Source: a virus
Direction: 5' to 3' (one strand)
Virus record (IMG/VR): IMGVR_UViG_3300044949_000493
Location: 1 to 23,253 of that record
DNA: 23,253 bases
In this document: piece after piece, positions 19,548-23,253 of the stretch
Layout: every line of letters starts with the position of its first letter
Position numbering within the stretch: the stretch's first letter is position 1
Notes under the pieces: model-generated
What the model saw: only the letters and a program-made list of their open reading frames with translations
Databases searched by the model: none
Told to the model about the DNA's origin: nothing
Position numbers and translations under genes: made by a program

Positions 19548-20495
19548 ATGACTACATTTGTGACTGGCGGTTTGGGATTTATTGGTTCTAATTTTGTAAT
19601 CTCTCACCTGAAAAAATATCCTAGCGATGAGATTGTCGTTCTTGACAATCAATCATACGCTGCTAACGGATCAAATCTAAACGGATACTACGACGACTGG
19701 CGACTTACCGTCAAGAAAGTCGACATTCGCAATCTAGATTCACTGGATGGGATCTATCACACTTATGAACCAGACATTACGTTTCATTTTGCTGCTGAGT
19801 CTCACGTTGACAATTCTATTCGCGGTGACGATGATTTCCTCAGCACTAATATTAATGGCACTCACAACATTCTAAAGTGCATTCGCAAGTATGGCGGCAA
19901 GTTAGTCCATGTTTCGACTGATGAGGTTTACGGAAGTCTTGGTCCTAATGATCCTGAGTTCAGTGAAACAACTCCATATGATCCTCGCAATCCATACTCA
20001 GCAACCAAAGCAGCCAGCGATCATTTGGTTCGTGCTTATGTAAACACGCATAAGATTGACGCGGTTGTAACTAACTGTTCGAATAACTATGGTCCTCGTC
20101 AGCACCAAGAAAAGTTTATTCCTACGATTATTCGCCACATTCAACAAAACACACCAATCCCTGTTTACGGACAGGGCATCAACGTTCGCGATTGGTTGTT
20201 CGTAGAAGATCACTGCGAGGCTTTGTTGACGATCGGTCAGAAGTTTAAATCTGGCGAGCGATACAATATCGGTGGTGGAGTTGAATTGACAAACATTCAA
20301 ATGATCAAATTGATTCTTGAGATTATGGGCAAGGATGTCGATCGTTATACGGACTGGCTAAATTTTGTGACTGATAGAAAGGGTCACGATATGCGTTATG
20401 CTATGAACGCTGATAAGATTTACAATGAACTTGGCTGGAAAGCGAAAACTAATATTATACATGGTCTTGAAAAGACAGTGGAGTGGTACTTATGA
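19548..20495 (+). CDS. rmlB: dTDP-glucose 4,6-dehydratase (RmlB/RfbB-like)
   Basis: This 315-aa extended SDR enzyme (bacterial RmlB about 355) converts dTDP-glucose to dTDP-4-keto-6-deoxyglucose using bound NAD. Visible features: TGGLGFIGSNF Rossmann motif (6-16), FHFAAESHVDNSI (79-91), VSTDEVYGSLG with the catalytic T124-D125-E126, Y150-x3-K154 in YSATKAASDH, SNNYGPRQ, RDWLFVEDHCEAL and RKGHDMRYA. The last segments mark NDP-glucose dehydratases rather than plain epimerases. It is 40 residues shorter than bacterial forms, mostly in loops. The next gene, for dTDP-glucose synthesis, overlaps it by 4 bases. Confidence 0.93.
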   Translation: MTTFVTGGLGFIGSNFVISHLKKYPSDEIVVLDNQSYAANGSNLNGYYDDWRLTVKKVDIRNLDSLDGIYHTYEPDITFHFAAESHVDNSIRGDDDFLSTNINGTHNILKCIRKYGGKLVHVSTDEVYGSLGPNDPEFSETTPYDPRNPYSATKAASDHLVRAYVNTHKIDAVVTNCSNNYGPRQHQEKFIPTIIRHIQQNTPIPVYGQGINVRDWLFVEDHCEALLTIGQKFKSGERYNIGGGVELTNIQMIKLILEIMGKDVDRYTDWLNFVTDRKGHDMRYAMNADKIYNELGWKAKTNIIHGLEKTVEWYL

Positions 20496-21364
20496 GAAAA
20501 GGAATTATATTGAGTGGTGGGCTGGGAACTCGTTTGTACCCATGCACTAGGGTTATTTCTAAACAGTTGCTTCCAGTTTATGATAAGCCACTGGTATACT
20601 ATCCTCTCTGCACATTGATGCTTGCAGGGATTCGCAATATTCTCATCATCACATCACCTGCTGACAGAGTCCCATTCGAAAAATTGATTGGAGATGGATC
20701 TCAGTGGGGTTTAAATATTTCATATGAAACTCAGTTAGAACCACTAGGTATTGCTGAATGTTTTCGTATTGGTGAAAAGTGGATTGGCAACGATGATGTC
20801 ACTCTGATTCTTGGTGACAATATTTTCTATGGAAACGAATTAATTAATCGATTTAATGCAGCAAAAGAAAACAATGCAGGGTGCACTCTTTTTGCATATC
20901 ATGTCGCAGATCCAGAACGATTTGGCGTCATTGAACAAGATGAGCAAGGCAATCCTATAAGAATTGTAGAGAAGCCAAAAGTTGCACCAACCAATTATGC
21001 TGTCACTGGGCTTTACTTTTATGACAATAAAGTAGTAGAATACTCTAAGAGGATTAGTCCATCAGCAAGGGGTGAACTAGAGATTACAGATATTAACAAT
21101 CTTTACATGGAAAACAAAGATTGCGAAATTGAATATCTAAATCGCGGCATTGCTTGGATTGATACTGGAACTTTTGAATCGCTATCAGAGGCTTCAGTGT
21201 TTGTAGGTTCGGTTCAACGTAGAACTGGTATGATGATCGCTTGTCCCGAAGAAATTGCTTATCGCAATGAATGGATCACTGAATTTGAGATTTCTCGGGT
21301 TGCAGAAAAGTATAGTAAATCTGATTATGGCAAATATCTTGGACAAATTTTGAGGACAAAGTAA
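20492..21364 (+). CDS. rmlA: Glucose-1-phosphate thymidylyltransferase (RmlA/RfbA-like)
   Basis: This 290-aa protein joins glucose-1-phosphate and dTTP to give dTDP-glucose. It shows the nucleotidyltransferase start GIILSGGLGTRLYPCTRVIS, the signature SKQLLPVYDKPLVYYPL, VTLILGDNIFYG with the catalytic Asp, IVEKPKVAPTNYAVTGLYFY, and GIAWIDTGTFESL. These are RmlA-type, not the CDP-glucose (RfbF) type. The usual PDGLAQA loop reads EPLGIAECF, a change near the sugar site. ATG 20492 is chosen: GGAG lies 8 bases upstream and the ATGA overlap fits; an earlier in-frame start would extend into rmlB. It couples to the next gene by TAATG. Confidence 0.93.
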   Translation: MRKGIILSGGLGTRLYPCTRVISKQLLPVYDKPLVYYPLCTLMLAGIRNILIITSPADRVPFEKLIGDGSQWGLNISYETQLEPLGIAECFRIGEKWIGNDDVTLILGDNIFYGNELINRFNAAKENNAGCTLFAYHVADPERFGVIEQDEQGNPIRIVEKPKVAPTNYAVTGLYFYDNKVVEYSKRISPSARGELEITDINNLYMENKDCEIEYLNRGIAWIDTGTFESLSEASVFVGSVQRRTGMMIACPEEIAYRNEWITEFEISRVAEKYSKSDYGKYLGQILRTK

Positions 21365-22659
21365 TGACTGATGTGAATAAAATGATTGAAGAACTCGTTG
21401 CTGCTGTTGGCACACCGAAGTATGCTTATAACTGTAAGGATTTCGATCCAGAAAAAAGCACCGTATTCTATTCTGGTCCATATTGGGATGAGAAGGAAGT
21501 CATTGCTGGTGTCACAGCATTTCTTACAGGCAAGTGGCTTGTCTCTGGTGAACAGGTCGGAAAGTTTCAGTGGGCATTTGGTCGCAAGTTCAATGTGAAG
21601 CATTGCCACATGGTGAACTCTGGTTCATCCGCCAACCTCACGATGGTTGCTGCTCTAAAGAAGCACTTGAAGTGGAAGGATGGTGATGAAGTAATTGTTT
21701 CGCCTGTTGGATTCCCAACTACCATTGCTCCACTTGTTCAAAACAATCTCAAGCCAGTCTTTGTTGACATTGAGATGAACACGTTGAACTTTGACGTTGA
21801 GTTGGTAAAGAAGTCATTGACAGATCGCACTGTGGCTGTATTTGTTTCACCAGTCCTTGGCAATCCGCCTGATATGGATGAAATTGCAAAGTTCTGCGCT
21901 GAGAACGATCTTTATCTAATTGGTGATAATTGCGATTCGTTGGGCACTCGCTGGGATGGTAAGTTACTTACAGACTATTACTATTCCTGGACAACATCTT
22001 TCTATCCAGCGCATCACATTTCAACTGGTGAAGGAGGCATGGTTTGCTCGAATGATGAAGAACTTATTAATACAGCGCGTTCAATTAGTTGGTGGGGTCG
22101 CGACTGCCGTTGTGTTGGTGCTGCTAATCTATTGGCTTGCGGTACATGCGGCAATCGCTTTGACAAGTGGCTCGAAGGATACAATGGAATCATCGACCAC
22201 AAATATCTATTCTCCAATATGGGATATAATCTCAAGCCACTAGATCTACAGGGTGCTATTGGAATTGAGCAGTTGAAGAAGATCGACGAAATTGATACAA
22301 AGCGTCGATGGAACTTCCACAAGATTGCAAAGATGTTCGAGAAGTACGTTCCAGGTGTCCGTGTTGCAAATAATCTTGAGAAGGCTGATCCTTCCTGGTT
22401 CGGTGTTCCTTTGATTACTGATACCCCAGAAATTAAAGAGAAACTACAGGCATTCTGCGAAGCCAATCGAATCCAGACTCGTAATTACTTTGCTGGAAAC
22501 ATTCTACTTCATCCAGGCTACAAGCATCTCGGCAATGCTGCAGATTACCCGAACGCTAATAAGGCATTGAGCAACGTGTTCTTTGTTGGTTGCCCACCAC
22601 ATTATGGTGATAAGGTTTGGGCATACTACGAAAGCGTATTGGCAAAATGGCAATCGTAA
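21364..22659 (+). CDS. E1/RfbH-like NDP-4-keto-6-deoxyhexose 3-dehydratase
   Basis: This 431-aa protein belongs to the DegT/DnrJ/EryC1/StrS family but to the RfbH/E1 branch. In SFYPAHHISTGEGG (212-225) a His (H217) stands where aminotransferases have the PLP-binding Lys, so the cofactor would be PMP and no amino transfer is expected. Cys190, Cys248 and Cys250 have the C-x57-C-x1-C spacing of the E1 [2Fe-2S] site; the fourth Cys is C259 or C262 in CGTCGNRF, with a small insertion against E1. WWGRDC, GYNLKPLDLQGAIG and FAGNILLHPGY also match E1. The enzyme would remove the 3-hydroxyl of a 4-keto-6-deoxy sugar, leading to a 3,6-dideoxyhexose. It needs an E3-type reductase not found here. Canonical E1 uses CDP-sugars, while the neighbours make dTDP-sugars. 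Confidence 0.9.
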   Translation: MTDVNKMIEELVAAVGTPKYAYNCKDFDPEKSTVFYSGPYWDEKEVIAGVTAFLTGKWLVSGEQVGKFQWAFGRKFNVKHCHMVNSGSSANLTMVAALKKHLKWKDGDEVIVSPVGFPTTIAPLVQNNLKPVFVDIEMNTLNFDVELVKKSLTDRTVAVFVSPVLGNPPDMDEIAKFCAENDLYLIGDNCDSLGTRWDGKLLTDYYYSWTTSFYPAHHISTGEGGMVCSNDEELINTARSISWWGRDCRCVGAANLLACGTCGNRFDKWLEGYNGIIDHKYLFSNMGYNLKPLDLQGAIGIEQLKKIDEIDTKRRWNFHKIAKMFEKYVPGVRVANNLEKADPSWFGVPLITDTPEIKEKLQAFCEANRIQTRNYFAGNILLHPGYKHLGNAADYPNANKALSNVFFVGCPPHYGDKVWAYYESVLAKWQS

Positions 22660-23253
22660 ATGTTTATGGTGGGTTTGGCTTTGTTGGAACCGAATATTGT
22701 AAGGTTTCGCGAGACGGACTCATCAAAAACTTTCGTGACAATTATGAAGTGCGCAGTGCAAACTGCGTCTACTTCATAAGCACGGTACATAACTACAACG
22801 TTCAAATCGACTCTCTATTAGACATCAATACTAATCTTGTAGTATTGATGAAGGTTTTGGATAACTATCGAGATTATGTAAAGAAAACTGGCGAGGATGG
22901 AGTTTTTAACTTCATTTCAAGTTGGTTTGTGTATGGAAAGGACTCTGGATTCGGCGAAGATGCTCGAGGGATCCCAGAGACTGATTCTTGCGATCCGAAA
23001 GGGTTCTATTCCATCACAAAACGTTGCGCCGAACAGTTGTTAATGTCCTACTGTGAAACTTTTGGATTGAAGTATCGTATTTTAAGGCTTGCGAACGTCT
23101 TGGGTCCACAGGACAAGAAGGTTTCGGCACAGAAAAACGCTCTTCAGTACCTTCTAACTCAGATGGCTGACAATAAGTCAGTAGACCTTTATGATGCTGG
23201 ACACTTCTACAGAGACTATATCGACGTTCGAGATTGTGCGAGAGCCATTGATC
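22647..23253 (+). CDS. NAD-dependent epimerase/dehydratase (extended SDR), 3' end outside window
   Basis: Starts MAIVNVYGGFGFVGTEYCKV with a GGFGFVG nucleotide-binding loop; SSWFVYGKDS, YSITKRCAEQLLMSY (the YxxxK motif), LRLANVLGPQDK and YRDYIDVRDCARAID follow. About 202 residues are visible of an expected 280-320. It could reduce or epimerise the 4-keto sugar made upstream, the last step to the finished NDP-sugar. The start lies 13 bases inside the preceding gene. The region after the Rossmann loop is shorter than in RmlB-type enzymes. The DNA at 22742-22850 forms two strong hairpins. Confidence 0.85.
   Translation, partial: MAIVNVYGGFGFVGTEYCKVSRDGLIKNFRDNYEVRSANCVYFISTVHNYNVQIDSLLDINTNLVVLMKVLDNYRDYVKKTGEDGVFNFISSWFVYGKDSGFGEDARGIPETDSCDPKGFYSITKRCAEQLLMSYCETFGLKYRILRLANVLGPQDKKVSAQKNALQYLLTQMADNKSVDLYDAGHFYRDYIDVRDCARAID
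22742..22779 (+). other. 15-bp hairpin with GCAA tetraloop inside the epimerase gene
   Basis: TTATGAAGT (22742-22750) pairs with ACTTCATAA (22771-22779), and CGCAGT (22752-22757) with ACTGCG (22762-22767), closing on GCAA, a stable GNRA loop. A small internal loop separates the two stems. No T-tract follows. Confidence 0.8.
22823..22850 (+). other. 11-bp perfect hairpin inside the epimerase gene
   Basis: CATCAATACTA (22823-22833) is the exact reverse complement of 22840-22850, with a 6-base loop. It begins 44 bases after the preceding hairpin. Perfect 11-bp inverted arms this close are rare in coding sequence. No T-tract follows. Confidence 0.8.

Noticed and set aside
1-23253. tRNA genes, CRISPR arrays, insertion sequences or homing endonucleases
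   Set aside because: Looked for and not seen: no cloverleaf-like intergenic sequence, no spaced short repeats, no transposase or HNH/GIY-YIG motifs.

Overview
The window is a piece of a lytic, T4-like (Tevenvirinae/cyanophage-type myovirus) genome. The evidence is a run of recognisable T4-type replication proteins: the C-terminal part of the RegA translational repressor, a family B DNA polymerase like gp43, a UvsX recombinase and a gp41 replicative helicase. All genes are on the + strand and tightly packed, many joined by ATGA or TAATG stop/start overlaps. I see no tRNA, rRNA, CRISPR, IS element or convincing minus-strand gene. The host cannot be read directly. The two G+C-rich paralogues at 5858-6510 resemble small accessory proteins common in proteobacterial (notably Burkholderiales) phages, which is only a weak hint.

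Layout. (1) 1-1882: RegA (partial), dUTPase, a small heat-shock protein behind a perfect T4-type late promoter, and a dCMP deaminase. (2) 1921-9838: an accessory zone of about 34 very small genes, mostly unrecognised, including several single-membrane-segment peptides, a zinc-ribbon protein, an HTH-like protein and a duplicated gene pair. Sigma70-type promoters with exact 17-bp spacers sit between and inside these genes, and three of them place the expected start of transcription on the ATG itself. (3) 9842-11894: a glycosyltransferase / methyltransferase / glycosyltransferase cassette. (4) 11887-12576: three small genes leading into the polymerase. (5) 12581-17897: polymerase, UvsX, a protein in the position of T4 gp40, and gp41 helicase, the T4 replication core. 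(6) 17897-19535: a predicted HExxH metallopeptidase and a 343-aa protein of unknown function. (7) 19548-23253: nucleotide-sugar genes: dTDP-glucose 4,6-dehydratase, glucose-1-phosphate thymidylyltransferase, an E1/RfbH-like Fe-S, PLP-family sugar 3-dehydratase, and an NAD-dependent epimerase/dehydratase that runs off the end.

How it fits together. dUTPase and dCMP deaminase shape the dNTP pool for the polymerase, recombinase and helicase. RegA would regulate early mRNAs translationally. In T4, regA lies directly before gene 43; here about 12.3 kb of accessory genes separate them. The sugar genes probably make an activated deoxysugar, and the glycosyltransferases 8 kb upstream are candidates for using such a sugar on virion or host-surface glycans (inference).

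The points most worth a second look are: an intrinsic-terminator-like hairpin with a six-T tract inside the first 40 codons of the TTG-initiated polymerase gene, downstream of a promoter; a duplicated promoter cassette predicted to make leaderless mRNAs; a 182-nt dual-coding overlap between the gp40-position gene and the helicase; the E1-like dehydratase paired with dTDP-sugar enzymes; and two strong adjacent hairpins inside the terminal epimerase gene.
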